This document shows positions 1 through 9,791 of a DNA stretch of 64,000 nucleotides, in pieces (within the stretch, counting starts at the first letter, position 1; each line of letters starts with the position of its first letter). A program made the position numbers and the translations under genes. The notes under the pieces were generated by a model. The model saw only the letters and a list, made by a program, of their open reading frames with translations. It was not told where the DNA came from and ran no database searches. Source of the DNA: Ignavibacteriales bacterium (GTDB lineage: Bacteria > Bacteroidota > Ignavibacteria > Ignavibacteriales > Melioribacteraceae); the NCBI GenBank assembly GCA_020061355.1, contig JAGUYK010000014.1, positions 1-64,000 of the forward strand, given 5' to 3'.

Positions 1-1859
1 CACCATATTTTTACTTTTCCATTTTCAACCTGACCGGCAATATCGAGCCATCCATCCTTATTCAAATCCATTAAAAGCTGACCGCGAATACTTTTTCCGG
101 AAAAATGCAATACTGTACGGTTCTTAAAACTGTACCCTTTTTCTGAACCCCAGAATATCGGGAACCCATGTTTATCAGAATTGTTAAGATCAACACATCG
201 GCCACCGCTAAGAATATCCAGGTATCCATCTTTATTTATATCAGCAATTCGTACACCACCATAACCAAATTCCATAGTTAAGTGTGTTGGATTTTTAAGT
301 TTACCACTATCATTCCATTGAATTATTAAACCGGATTGTGTATGCGGGATATTGGAAACAAAATTCTGCTGTGCTAATACCAGGTCTACAAAACTGTCAT
401 CATCCAGATCCGCATGACCGAACCCAAAAATCTGGTGAGTATAAAATTCAGTCCTGTTATTAAAAGAATAGTTTCGGGTACCATCACCCCAATATATATA
501 AGAAAGTTTAGGACCATCACGGAAAAAACCTTCATCATTAAAGAAGGCTATATCAAGCAAACCATCATTATTAACATCACCAATTGTATTTGCCATTGAT
601 CCTTGTGTCGGCAACTGAGTGTGGTTTTCAAAACGTAAATTCCCTTTATCATTCCAATAGATGTATGATAATAAATTCTGCTGATTTGTAATTCTAAGAT
701 TACTGAATACTATCTCTGGGTAACAATCATTATTTAAATCTCCGCAGCTAACACCGGAAGCTCCTAATGTCGGAAGGCTTAAAACTTTTGCAGAAGAAAA
801 ATCATTGCCATCTGAATAATAGACATAAGAATCTGTCCACGAGGCTCCGCCCATGCTGGTAAGATTCGCAACAATTACATCATCAAGCCCATCTTTATTA
901 ACATCTTCTAAAACAACATCAGAAGGATTATCCACCTTCAATAGAATCGCTTTTTGCTTATCATAAATTCCGCTCTGTTCTCCTTTAATTACTATTACAC
1001 CTTTTTTACTACAAATTGCAATATCAATTAACTTATCATTATTAATATCACCCGTTGCAACAGCATTTCCTATAATATCAATTTCGATTGCATTTTTTAA
1101 ATCGTCAAATGCTTTTCTAGAAGAGAGTAAAAGATAAGTGTTTTCTTTTGTCAAAAAGATCAAATCATCTATTCCATCGTAATCTAAATCTGCTGCGGTA
1201 AGAGCATTTGCACCAACGTTTTTGAGTGAAATAATTAATTTATTTTGAGGAGTAAAGCCATTGGGTGAATTCCAGTAGATAAAACTTCTGCGGGGTGAAT
1301 CTTCGGTTTCATTTTCTCCCCAATATTGGCAACCAACAGCAAGATCAATCCAGGAGTCGTTATTAAAATCGCCGGCAGCAACAGCAGTTCCTTGAGCAGA
1401 AGGCAAACTCGTTCGATTATAAGGTGAAAAGCCAGAATCAGAACCCCAGTAAATCCAGAAAGGTGGTTTGGGGTTATGTCCATCGAACTGATTGACAATT
1501 ACAATATCGTTGTAACCATCTTTATTCAGGTCGATAATTAATCCATCACGTGATCCAGCTCCGGGTAATTCGATTCTCGAACGGGCATCAATATCAAAAC
1601 CATTGTTGAGATAGATATATGTATTTTCCTTTTCAGTATGACTATGACTTGCAGGAATTAAAAGATCGAGAAAACCATCATTATTAAAATCCCAGCGGGT
1701 TATCATTTGAATACGACCCTTTGCTGATACATATGCATTACTTCCGGCATCTAAAAATTTTCCGTCTGCAAAATCTTTAAAACTATTTTCCTTCCAAACC
1801 GATTGGCCGGATACAAGACCGGAAATTATTATCATTACTATCATTAATCGATTTAACAT
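1..1859 (-). CDS. secreted FG-GAP/VCBS repeat protein, 3' end cut by window edge
   Basis: The reading frame is open from an ATG at 1859 to the left edge (about 619 codons) with no stop, so the C-terminus lies outside. The N-terminus is a signal peptide (MLNRLMIVMIIISGLVSGQS). The mature part is a run of FG-GAP/VCBS blades with Ca-binding-like loops of the DxNxDGxxD type (for example DFNNDGFLD and DVNNDGLLD). It is a close paralogue of the next gene upstream (1883-4672): the order of blades matches and many stretches are identical, such as the start of the mature protein around KFLDAGSNAYVSAKGRIQMI. Only 23 bases separate the two genes, so this is a tandem duplication in one operon. No strong Shine-Dalgarno is visible. 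Such propellers usually serve as surface or extracellular binding scaffolds; no catalytic residues are recognised and the ligand is unknown. Confidence 0.85.
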   Translation of the reverse strand, partial: MLNRLMIVMIIISGLVSGQSVWKENSFKDFADGKFLDAGSNAYVSAKGRIQMITRWDFNNDGFLDLLIPASHSHTEKENTYIYLNNGFDIDARSRIELPGAGSRDGLIIDLNKDGYNDIVIVNQFDGHNPKPPFWIYWGSDSGFSPYNRTSLPSAQGTAVAAGDFNNDSWIDLAVGCQYWGENETEDSPRRSFIYWNSPNGFTPQNKLIISLKNVGANALTAADLDYDGIDDLIFLTKENTYLLLSSRKAFDDLKNAIEIDIIGNAVATGDINNDKLIDIAICSKKGVIVIKGEQSGIYDKQKAILLKVDNPSDVVLEDVNKDGLDDVIVANLTSMGGASWTDSYVYYSDGNDFSSAKVLSLPTLGASGVSCGDLNNDCYPEIVFSNLRITNQQNLLSYIYWNDKGNLRFENHTQLPTQGSMANTIGDVNNDGLLDIAFFNDEGFFRDGPKLSYIYWGDGTRNYSFNNRTEFYTHQIFGFGHADLDDDSFVDLVLAQQNFVSNIPHTQSGLIIQWNDSGKLKNPTHLTMEFGYGGVRIADINKDGYLDILSGGRCVDLNNSDKHGFPIFWGSEKGYSFKNRTVLHFSGKSIRGQLLMDLNKDGWLDIAGQVENGKVKIW

Positions 1860-1882
1860 TCAGTTCTATACTTTACTTATAA

Positions 1883-4672
1883 TCATTTTTTAACAAAGGA
1901 GATTTCTACAGATGTTAAATAAGGTGTTGCTGCTCCATTAGGAGTAATTAATCTTGCACGGTATTGAATGAATTTCCCCTTAACATTTTTTATTGAACCA
2001 CCGCTTTTTTTGAACCAGGAATTTTTTCCATCCTGTCCAATCCAATCAGAATTTTCAAATGATTGTTCGCTATCGGCAATCCTTATTTGAAAATGGACTT
2101 CTGTTCCATGAGGAGTTTCGGCTTCCCATTTTATTTTAGATGGAATTTCATTATCAGGAATTGTAAAGAGTGAAGAAAAATAATCCTCGTATAATTTTCT
2201 ATCGTAGCTGTTGCCGGTGTCGCGTAGACTTAAGCCGCTTGGACCGACTGCAATAAATTCTTTCCGGTTCTCTTTAGAAAATCCATTCGGACCACCCCAA
2301 TAGAGTAAAGTTGGACATATATGCCGGTGGGGCTGCGCTTCATTATAAGATCCGGATTTACGATGATTAGTAATAAGAAGATCGAGCCAGCCATCGCCAT
2401 CGAAATCGAGGATTTGCGAGCCGGATGAACCATATGATTCTATTTCAACCGGTTTTGTTTTGTATCCATCTTTACTTCCATAATAAAGTAACGAAGGACG
2501 GTTACCACTTACTTCACCGCCATAACTTGTTACAAAAAGATCGAGCCAGCCATCTTTGTTTATATCTGCAAATGTATTTTGATATGGAACATAAGTGGCA
2601 ATTTCATCTTTGTTATTTATACTGAATCCTTTTTCTGAGCCATATAATATTAGTGATGTACTTAATCTTCCATCCGGAGCGCCTCGATTTGGGAGAAAGA
2701 GATCGAGCCAGCCGTCATTATTTATATCCGCTCCTTTGATGTACATTAAATGATCTTTTCGTCCGAGGTCAAGATCTTCAAATCTTTCGTTAGTGAAACC
2801 ATTCTTATCTCCCCACCAGAATCTAATCTTACCATCCTGAACCTGTCCGACAATATCGAGCCAGCCATCTTTGTTTAAATCCATTAACAGAGGTCCTCGC
2901 ATTCTCTGTCCAAGCGCATGTATAACAAATCTGTTCTTAATACTATAACCTTTTTCAGAACCCCAGAAAATCGGAAATCCGTTTTTATCTGGATTATCGA
3001 GATCAACACATATACCGCTTCCAAGAATATCGAGGTAGCCGTCGCGATTAATATCTGCAATACGAACTCCTCCATAACCGCGTTCCATTGTAAGTTGTGT
3101 TGGAGTCTTAAAATTACCTTTATCGTTCCATTCAATCTGTAAACCACTCTGTTCGTGATCAATTCCATTATAAAATTTTTGTCGTGCAATAATCAGTTCA
3201 ACAAAACCGTCATCATCAAGATCGGCATTACCGAATCCGAAAATCTGATGTGTATGAAATTCAGTACTGTTATTTTTCGAATAATTCCTTGAACCATCAC
3301 CCCAGTAAATATGAGATAGTGAAGGTCCATCAAGAAAATATCCTTCATAATTAAAAAAGACTACATCGGGAAGACCGTCGTTGTTTACATCTCCTATTGT
3401 ATTTCCATGAGGACCCTGAGTAGCTAACTGAGTATGGTTCTCAAAACGGAAATTTCCTTTATCATTCCAGTAAACATATGAAGCAAGATTCATCTGATTG
3501 AGTACTCTCTGATTGCTGAATACTATTTCAGGATAACCATCTTTGTTAAGATCTTCACAACTAACTCCCGCAGCACCGAATGTTGGAAGTGCAACAAATT
3601 TATTTGATGTAAAGTCTCGGCCATCAGAGTAATAAACGTAGGAGTCTGTCCAGTTAGCGCCACCGGAATTAGATTTGCTGGCAACTATAACATCATCAAA
3701 TCCATCCCGATTAACATCTTTGAGCACAACATCAGAAGGATTATCGACTTTAAGAATTATTGCTTTTCCGGGATCATAAATTCTATCCTTCCCTCCTTTA
3801 ATAAGCATAATTCCTTGCCTGGTACAAAATGCAAGGTCAATTATTTTGTCGTTGTTAACATCGCCAATTGCTGCAGAATTACTTTTTATATTGAGTTCAA
3901 TGGTATTGGTGAGATTTATAAACGCATTATTTGAAGACAATAGAAGGTAAGTTTTATCCTGTGTCATGAAAATGAGATCATCAATACCATCATAATCAAG
4001 ATCACCAGATGCAAGCGAGGTTGCACCTTTGCCATTAAATGAAATTTCTAAATTCCTATCGGCTGAAAATCCTTCCGGAGAATTCCAGTATATAAAGGAT
4101 TTTTTCGGAGCGTTTTCATCATCACCATCGTAATACTGGCATCCGATAGCAAGATCGATCCAGGAATCATTGTTGAAATCACCGGCAGCCAGTGAAGTAC
4201 CATTTGCTGCCGGTAATTCAGCCCTTTGGGAGGGAGTGAAACCTTTTTCCGTTCCATAGTAAATCCATGCCGGAACTTTTGGATAATGGCTATCGGCATA
4301 GTTTACAACTGCAAGATCATTAAAGCCGTCTTTATTAAAATCCAGAATCAAACCATCCCTGGATCCTCCACCAGGAATTTCAATTCTTGAACGTCCGTCT
4401 ATATCAATCCCGTTATTTAAATAGATATAGATATTTTCTTTTTCATTAGAACCATGACCAGATGGGATATAAATATCAAGGAAACCATCGTTATTATAAT
4501 CCCACCGTGAGATCATCTGAATTCTTCCTTTTGCAGAAACGTATGCATTGCTGCCGGCATCCAGAAATTTTCCGTCTTTGAAATCATCATAACCGGATTC
4601 TCTCCAGACCGATTGAGCTGAAAGATTTGCTGAAATAATTATTGAAAGAATGATGATCTTTTTAAACATCAT
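1883..4672 (-). CDS. secreted FG-GAP/VCBS repeat beta-propeller protein
   Basis: 929 residues with a signal peptide (about residues 1-20, ending near LSAQS). Residues about 30-840 are repeated FG-GAP/VCBS units with Ca-binding-like motifs such as DFNKDGFND, DVNRDGFDD and DLNKDGWLD. The last ~90 residues form a different, beta-rich domain typical of the C-termini of secreted carbohydrate-active proteins. Its start overlaps the stop of the upstream phosphatase gene by one base, which indicates translational coupling; a second ATG directly follows the first. The gene below it (1-1859) is a tandem copy. Function is unknown; probably an extracellular binding protein of the same polysaccharide-related operon. 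Confidence 0.9.
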   Translation of the reverse strand: MMFKKIIILSIIISANLSAQSVWRESGYDDFKDGKFLDAGSNAYVSAKGRIQMISRWDYNNDGFLDIYIPSGHGSNEKENIYIYLNNGIDIDGRSRIEIPGGGSRDGLILDFNKDGFNDLAVVNYADSHYPKVPAWIYYGTEKGFTPSQRAELPAANGTSLAAGDFNNDSWIDLAIGCQYYDGDDENAPKKSFIYWNSPEGFSADRNLEISFNGKGATSLASGDLDYDGIDDLIFMTQDKTYLLLSSNNAFINLTNTIELNIKSNSAAIGDVNNDKIIDLAFCTRQGIMLIKGGKDRIYDPGKAIILKVDNPSDVVLKDVNRDGFDDVIVASKSNSGGANWTDSYVYYSDGRDFTSNKFVALPTFGAAGVSCEDLNKDGYPEIVFSNQRVLNQMNLASYVYWNDKGNFRFENHTQLATQGPHGNTIGDVNNDGLPDVVFFNYEGYFLDGPSLSHIYWGDGSRNYSKNNSTEFHTHQIFGFGNADLDDDGFVELIIARQKFYNGIDHEQSGLQIEWNDKGNFKTPTQLTMERGYGGVRIADINRDGYLDILGSGICVDLDNPDKNGFPIFWGSEKGYSIKNRFVIHALGQRMRGPLLMDLNKDGWLDIVGQVQDGKIRFWWGDKNGFTNERFEDLDLGRKDHLMYIKGADINNDGWLDLFLPNRGAPDGRLSTSLILYGSEKGFSINNKDEIATYVPYQNTFADINKDGWLDLFVTSYGGEVSGNRPSLLYYGSKDGYKTKPVEIESYGSSGSQILDFDGDGWLDLLITNHRKSGSYNEAQPHRHICPTLLYWGGPNGFSKENRKEFIAVGPSGLSLRDTGNSYDRKLYEDYFSSLFTIPDNEIPSKIKWEAETPHGTEVHFQIRIADSEQSFENSDWIGQDGKNSWFKKSGGSIKNVKGKFIQYRARLITPNGAATPYLTSVEISFVKK

Positions 4673-6390
4673 TATTTTCCCTTTTCAGATAACTGGCTAA
4701 GTTTTAATTTATGTTCGTAAAGTTTTTCATTATCAATACTCATCGGTTCAAAGGTTACAGTTGGATCCGGAAGCGTTGTGTCAAATTTTATTATTCCGAA
4801 AGTTTGTTTGTCATTATATTCAAAGATTGCTCCATGTTCTAAAGGAGCGACATGAGTGTTTGTTAATCTGCAGCTTTCCCAATCATACAATGTATAACTT
4901 TTATCACGATCAATCTTACGTATATCGGTTCTATGACGATCGCCGGAAAGAAGTACTACACCATTAATATTATTATTGGCAAGGAAATCGAAAATTTCTT
5001 TCCGCTCCTCTTTGAATCCATTCCAGGTGTCTTTCGAATCGGCTTTAGCATCGAATGCCCATGGTACACCCGATGCAATTACTTTAAATTTTGCTGTCGA
5101 TTTTTTAAGAACATCCAATAACCATGCTTTTTGATTCGGTCCTAACATTGATGGTTTCTCTTCGAAAGGATTTGTCCGGTAAAAACGAACATCGAGCATA
5201 AAGAAATCGACATCGCCAATTGTAAAATTGAAATATGTACCGGGCCAATCCTGCATACCATAAAATGGATTTATAAAGTTCTGTTTGAAGTTTTCGAGCA
5301 GAGGGATTTTCCATCCCGGCTTATCTTTATAGGGACCCAACCATACGTCATCTGTCGCCGCGTCGTGGTCGTCCCAGATTGCATAGTTGGCAGTTGAAGA
5401 GACAAGATTCCTGAATTCACGTTGAGATTGCCTTCGGTAATAAGTGTAATAATGAACTGCATTAGGATAGGTAGGCATATTTATATAAACATTATCGCCC
5501 ATCCATAAGAAAGCTAATGGATTATGAACTTTGATTGTATCCCAAATCCTTTCATTCCAATAGGCGTAACCCGCACAACCGCCGAATACAATTTGAAACT
5601 TTGCAGGTTTACCTTCAACGGGATATGTCTGGAACGAATGAATTTTTGAACGGGATTCCTTTTTACCATCAACCAAAATTTCATAATAATATTTAGTATC
5701 GGGGGAAAGGTCATCAATCGTCATTATCGCTGTAAAATCATCTACGGCTTTACTTCTATAGATTTTAGATTTAATCGAAGAAGTCATATTCGAATTTGTG
5801 CTGAGGTTAACACTTATATTAACTTCATTAAGCGTCCTGACCCAAAAGCTTGCACTTTTATCAGAAACCTTGCCAAGCATAGGACCATGTAAAATCTCTA
5901 CTTTGTATTTTGAGGCATATACTTTAAATGGTTCAGATTGTGATAGATGTTTTAATATATCTCGCGGACCGGCAAGAAATCTTTCGAACGGCAGACCTTT
6001 CTTAATTGCAACTTTCAAAGTATCCATAGCTTCATCAATTTTATTAAGATGTGCTAAAGCAACTGTAAGATTGAAGTAGGATTCTAGATCATTAGGATCT
6101 TCATTAATCAATTCGCGGCAATACTTCTCTGTGTCCTGAGGCTTTCCCTCCATCAAATCGATCATCTGCCTTTGACCGCGGCGTTTATATTCATCTTTCA
6201 ACTGAGTGGTAAAAAATCTTCTGTCCCAGGCATTTTCACTTCCGTAATATGGATGTTTGCTCCCTTCAAGGTAAGCATCAGGCGGAGCGAACTCTCCCAT
6301 TTCCTGTCCAACGTAATAAGATTTTTTCTCACATCCGTTAAAGAATATTATTAAGATTAATGGCAATAGAGATAAATATTTTTTTTTCAT
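4672..6390 (-). CDS. PhoD-like metallophosphatase lipoprotein with N-terminal TPR-like segment
   Basis: 572 residues. A lipoprotein signal ends with FFNGC (Cys20). Residues about 85-135 look like a TPR helix pair. Residues about 165-255 form the beta-rich PhoD N-terminal domain, and the rest is a PhoD-type metallophosphatase. Metal-binding motifs are visible: FGGCAG near 269, MGDN at 297-300, WDDHD, LDVRF and the late GDRH. The PhoD family (alkaline phosphatase D/phospholipase D-like) hydrolyses phosphomono- or diesters with Fe/Ca or related metals. It lies inside an operon of carbohydrate proteins, 13 bases after the propeller gene upstream and overlapping the FG-GAP gene downstream. The substrate may be a phosphorylated glycan, but that is inference. 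Confidence 0.88.
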   Translation of the reverse strand: MKKKYLSLLPLILIIFFNGCEKKSYYVGQEMGEFAPPDAYLEGSKHPYYGSENAWDRRFFTTQLKDEYKRRGQRQMIDLMEGKPQDTEKYCRELINEDPNDLESYFNLTVALAHLNKIDEAMDTLKVAIKKGLPFERFLAGPRDILKHLSQSEPFKVYASKYKVEILHGPMLGKVSDKSASFWVRTLNEVNISVNLSTNSNMTSSIKSKIYRSKAVDDFTAIMTIDDLSPDTKYYYEILVDGKKESRSKIHSFQTYPVEGKPAKFQIVFGGCAGYAYWNERIWDTIKVHNPLAFLWMGDNVYINMPTYPNAVHYYTYYRRQSQREFRNLVSSTANYAIWDDHDAATDDVWLGPYKDKPGWKIPLLENFKQNFINPFYGMQDWPGTYFNFTIGDVDFFMLDVRFYRTNPFEEKPSMLGPNQKAWLLDVLKKSTAKFKVIASGVPWAFDAKADSKDTWNGFKEERKEIFDFLANNNINGVVLLSGDRHRTDIRKIDRDKSYTLYDWESCRLTNTHVAPLEHGAIFEYNDKQTFGIIKFDTTLPDPTVTFEPMSIDNEKLYEHKLKLSQLSEKGK

Positions 6391-6403
6391 ACATATCCTC
6401 CCA

Positions 6404-8017
6404 CTAATTAAAATAGAGCTGATAGATCTTGGCCATTCTCATTTTAAATCTCAGAAAAACCGGTTTCCCTTTTGCAACTCCTAATTCCTTATTGTTTTTC
6501 CAGGTAACAATTTTTTTATACTGGTCTCCAATTATAGGAATTGAGTCTTCAAAAGAATGTCCTTCAACTGGATTGCCATCCATACCAACCACTTCAACTT
6601 TTATATAACCGGTGCGATGAGTAAGTGCGTTTATCTTCATTATTGAACCGGGAACAACAAATGCAATGGTGGCGAATTCTCCCTCGCCTTCAGCTTCAAT
6701 TCCGCACAACCTACCTTTCGGCCATACAAGTAAACCTGGTTCAAATCGGTAAGCACCCCGCGGATATTTGTGAGGCACATTGTATCCTGTATACGGTAGG
6801 ATCCAATCACCATCCGGCCGCTCAACCAGGTTTGGCTGGGCAAATACTGTCCCGCCATCTGGCTCACCAAAATTCTGAGTTGAATAGATCGGTGAACCCG
6901 GAAGCTTATGCCAGGTTTTTCCATTGTAACTAGAATATAAATTGATAGTTGTTTCATCATTCGAGATTTTGTACATAGATGGAAACATAAGATGATGATC
7001 GGGAGAGTTAGGAATAGTTGTATAACAATTAGTATAAAATTGCTCAGTAGGATCCATATCCGGTGTAGTTTCAAGTATTATTTCAGATAATGGTAGATTA
7101 CCAAACTGTTCACTTTCAATTCTTGATACTGCCCGCCGCATAATATATTGATGAAATTTTTCTTCAGGATATGAAAAACCCGCAGCTCTCGGGCCAATCA
7201 TAAAACCCCTGACGTAAAAAACATATTTTTTTAAAGATTGATCGTAGTACCCAACATTCTGTGTGTCGAAATGTTCAAAGCCGATAGGTTCATCAAGAAC
7301 TTTCCAGTTTAATCCATCGGGAGAAACGGCACCTCTCATTACATGGACATCCGGGGGATCCAACTCTGTAGCATACACAGACCAAGGTCTGGAATTTTTA
7401 TACTTTTCAAATTGGTCTCCAGATATTTTGCCATGACTAATAGTTTTATACCTTTCATCTGCAGGAGCGGAAGGATCAATAAAAATAGAAATACCTATTT
7501 CTTTTTTAAATAAATTATTTTTTTTATTGCCATTGAATTCTACAATGTTCAATTCGGGTTTAGTCCAATTAATTCCATCTTTGGATTCGAAGTAACAATA
7601 ATATTCATCAAGGAAATTCGAATTACATGCACCCCATAAACGGTAAATACCATTTTCAAATAGTAGCGTACTTGGTTTGATACCCCATTTATCCCAGTCT
7701 TTATCAGTTTTAATTATCGGAATTTCTCTTCGGGGCTTTTCTACGAATAACTTAATTCCCATTGGTATATCAAGAGGAACAAAAGTAGCGTCTAATTCCC
7801 TCAAATGAGCTTTTTTAGCATAAACACTTGCGCCGGTGCTGTCTATCCAATCAAAATGTCCCGGACGGACGAAGTACCAGTTAGTGAATGCAATCGTTTT
7901 GCTGGGCAGTTCATACGGTTCGCTCGCAGGCAAGGTTGGGGCAACTGACTGTCCTCTTAAATTAGTTGCAATTAATAGCAGAAATAAAATCAGTTTCCAT
8001 TTATAAAATTTATTCAT
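6404..8017 (-). CDS. secreted glycosidase-like five-bladed beta-propeller protein
   Basis: The probable start is the ATG at 8017, giving 537 residues with a signal peptide (MNKFYKWKLILFLLLIATNL). A GTG at 8059 would add a polar leader before the signal and overlap the upstream stop, so it is less likely. The protein contains repeated propeller-like signatures of GH32/43/68-type folds, such as LWGACNSNF, YFESKDGINW, VSPDGLNW and PNLVERPDGDW. I cannot assign a GH family or point to the acid/base residues. It resembles the gene at 9792-11216 in general architecture, including the SPDG/SDDG-INW blade motif and a short beta-sandwich C-terminus. Probably acts on, or binds, a glycan outside the inner membrane. 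Confidence 0.8.
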   Translation of the reverse strand: MNKFYKWKLILFLLLIATNLRGQSVAPTLPASEPYELPSKTIAFTNWYFVRPGHFDWIDSTGASVYAKKAHLRELDATFVPLDIPMGIKLFVEKPRREIPIIKTDKDWDKWGIKPSTLLFENGIYRLWGACNSNFLDEYYCYFESKDGINWTKPELNIVEFNGNKKNNLFKKEIGISIFIDPSAPADERYKTISHGKISGDQFEKYKNSRPWSVYATELDPPDVHVMRGAVSPDGLNWKVLDEPIGFEHFDTQNVGYYDQSLKKYVFYVRGFMIGPRAAGFSYPEEKFHQYIMRRAVSRIESEQFGNLPLSEIILETTPDMDPTEQFYTNCYTTIPNSPDHHLMFPSMYKISNDETTINLYSSYNGKTWHKLPGSPIYSTQNFGEPDGGTVFAQPNLVERPDGDWILPYTGYNVPHKYPRGAYRFEPGLLVWPKGRLCGIEAEGEGEFATIAFVVPGSIMKINALTHRTGYIKVEVVGMDGNPVEGHSFEDSIPIIGDQYKKIVTWKNNKELGVAKGKPVFLRFKMRMAKIYQLYFN

Positions 8018-8039
8018 GATTTCCATTCGCGCATTCAGA

Positions 8040-9755
8040 TTAATAATATTTTCTTCCACCTTCAGGATAAGGTTCGATAATAGTTTCTTGTTTATGTTTT
8101 TCAGTTTTCTCTTTTGGTATACGTGAAGAATAAATCAGGTCGTCAAAATAAACATCAACATATTTTCCACCCTTACGCGGATTTACAAGGCCGAATCTGT
8201 CAAAATTAGATCCCGTTTTTCTTTGTTCTTCCTTTAGATCATAAGAGAATGTTTCGTTATCGAATTGAACCGTAACTCTTCCGAATTTTCCGGCTGCGGG
8301 ATCGTATTCAAATGTAAATGGTCTCGAAATTCTATCGGGAATAATTATCGGACCACGTTTTTCTTCAGATATGTCCTGGCGTGGCGATACTACTGTAGTT
8401 AGATTGTAGCCATTTTTTGTCTGATCCATCACTTCAAGACCTAAAAAATTATGCGGTGGATTACCTTTATATTCTCCTTTAATAGGAGCCATTTTTAATT
8501 CTTTGTTGAAATATCCGATCAACATTCTTCCATCTACAGCTCCTTCAGGAAAACAAATACTACCTGTGAATTTAATTGGATCTTCAAGCGTAAGATCACC
8601 AATATCAGTTGCATAATAACCGTGCAACGGATCAATTACTTCGGTACCCCAGAATCTTCCGCCAATTTCTCCCGGTTTTTCACCAGCCCAGTTTGTCTGT
8701 GTATATCCGTAATTATGTCTTGAGTGAAAATCTTTTTCAACAAATGTTATCTGATTATTTAGACCTTGCCAGTAAGGATCCTGAGAAAGGTCAATTTTTT
8801 TATCATTAATTATTAGATCGGAAAGGTAAAATTCCAGATTACCGGTGTACATCTGCCAGTTAAACACTCCAAACCGATTCATAAAAGTTGGCACATCCTG
8901 ATGACCAGGAAGTAAATAGTAACTGACAGATTCATTATTAAATGTAAAAGTGATTTTCCCTTTTATCTCTTCCGGATTTCTTTCAAGTGTCCATAAATGC
9001 CACAATCCTTTTCTGTACCAGTCATCAACAAGACCAAGGTCACGAGCTTTAAGTAAAAGTTCTTCCAATTTTTCAAATGTAATTGTTGGGTCATCTTTTA
9101 TAAACTGATCAAGAATTTCTTTAGTTGGAACATTATCTTTTTTATTTTGGAAATATTTTGGTAACCTTGTATCCGGCCAGGGATTATCAGCTACACATGC
9201 ATCCGGATCATATTCGAGCTTCCAGGAATTTACAGATCCATCACCCTTGATCTCCGTATCGGGGAATAAGTTTGCACCATTTGCTAATCCAGTTTTATAA
9301 TCAATAAAGAATCGGGCTTTACCATCTTTAAATTCACCAATTCTGAAGCCGCATGAGGACCAGACACGCCATCCCTGACGTTCAGCATTAAAAAATCCGA
9401 TGTAAAATCCGGCACCATCCTTAGGGGGATTTATAACAGCTAATTTTCCAGAAGCAGAAAAACGATTTTTAAAATTAAGCGGTTTACCTAATGGCATAGC
9501 ATAAAATGCCGGTGTAGTTGATTTCCAGATTATTCCGCCAATTTCACCGGGTCCGAATCCAGTTCTATTTGTTGGAGCCCAACCGAAGTTTTGTGTAACA
9601 GTTGGACAATCGCTGCATTCAACTCTATTATTTACACCTTCCCATTTGGGATTAGTATCAAAATTTTCTACTATAGTTATTATTTCGGATTTAGTCTGTG
9701 CAAATGAAGTAACCGTTACAAAAAGCAAAATTATTTTACATAGTCCTTTAATCAT
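8040..9755 (-). CDS. secreted two-domain protein of unknown function (duplicated jelly-roll-like domains)
   Basis: The ATG at 9755 is chosen because GGAGG sits 8 bases upstream and a signal peptide follows directly (MIKGLCKIILLFVTVTSFAQ); a TTG at 9770 would place that ribosome site inside the gene. About 571 residues. Two halves share a pattern: a W-G-NN segment, then NFGW or NYGYTQTNW, then PGEIGG, a W/FW, and a block ending GFYIGFFN or RMLIGYFN. The duplication suggests two lectin- or LamG-like beta-sandwiches. The second half starts near residue 325. I do not recognise a catalytic motif or a named family. It sits between the two propeller glycosidase-like genes and is likely part of the same substrate-specific set. 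Confidence 0.8.
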   Translation of the reverse strand: MIKGLCKIILLFVTVTSFAQTKSEIITIVENFDTNPKWEGVNNRVECSDCPTVTQNFGWAPTNRTGFGPGEIGGIIWKSTTPAFYAMPLGKPLNFKNRFSASGKLAVINPPKDGAGFYIGFFNAERQGWRVWSSCGFRIGEFKDGKARFFIDYKTGLANGANLFPDTEIKGDGSVNSWKLEYDPDACVADNPWPDTRLPKYFQNKKDNVPTKEILDQFIKDDPTITFEKLEELLLKARDLGLVDDWYRKGLWHLWTLERNPEEIKGKITFTFNNESVSYYLLPGHQDVPTFMNRFGVFNWQMYTGNLEFYLSDLIINDKKIDLSQDPYWQGLNNQITFVEKDFHSRHNYGYTQTNWAGEKPGEIGGRFWGTEVIDPLHGYYATDIGDLTLEDPIKFTGSICFPEGAVDGRMLIGYFNKELKMAPIKGEYKGNPPHNFLGLEVMDQTKNGYNLTTVVSPRQDISEEKRGPIIIPDRISRPFTFEYDPAAGKFGRVTVQFDNETFSYDLKEEQRKTGSNFDRFGLVNPRKGGKYVDVYFDDLIYSSRIPKEKTEKHKQETIIEPYPEGGRKYY

Positions 9756-9791
9756 TCTACAATCCTCCAAATCTATTTAATAGATCAATCT

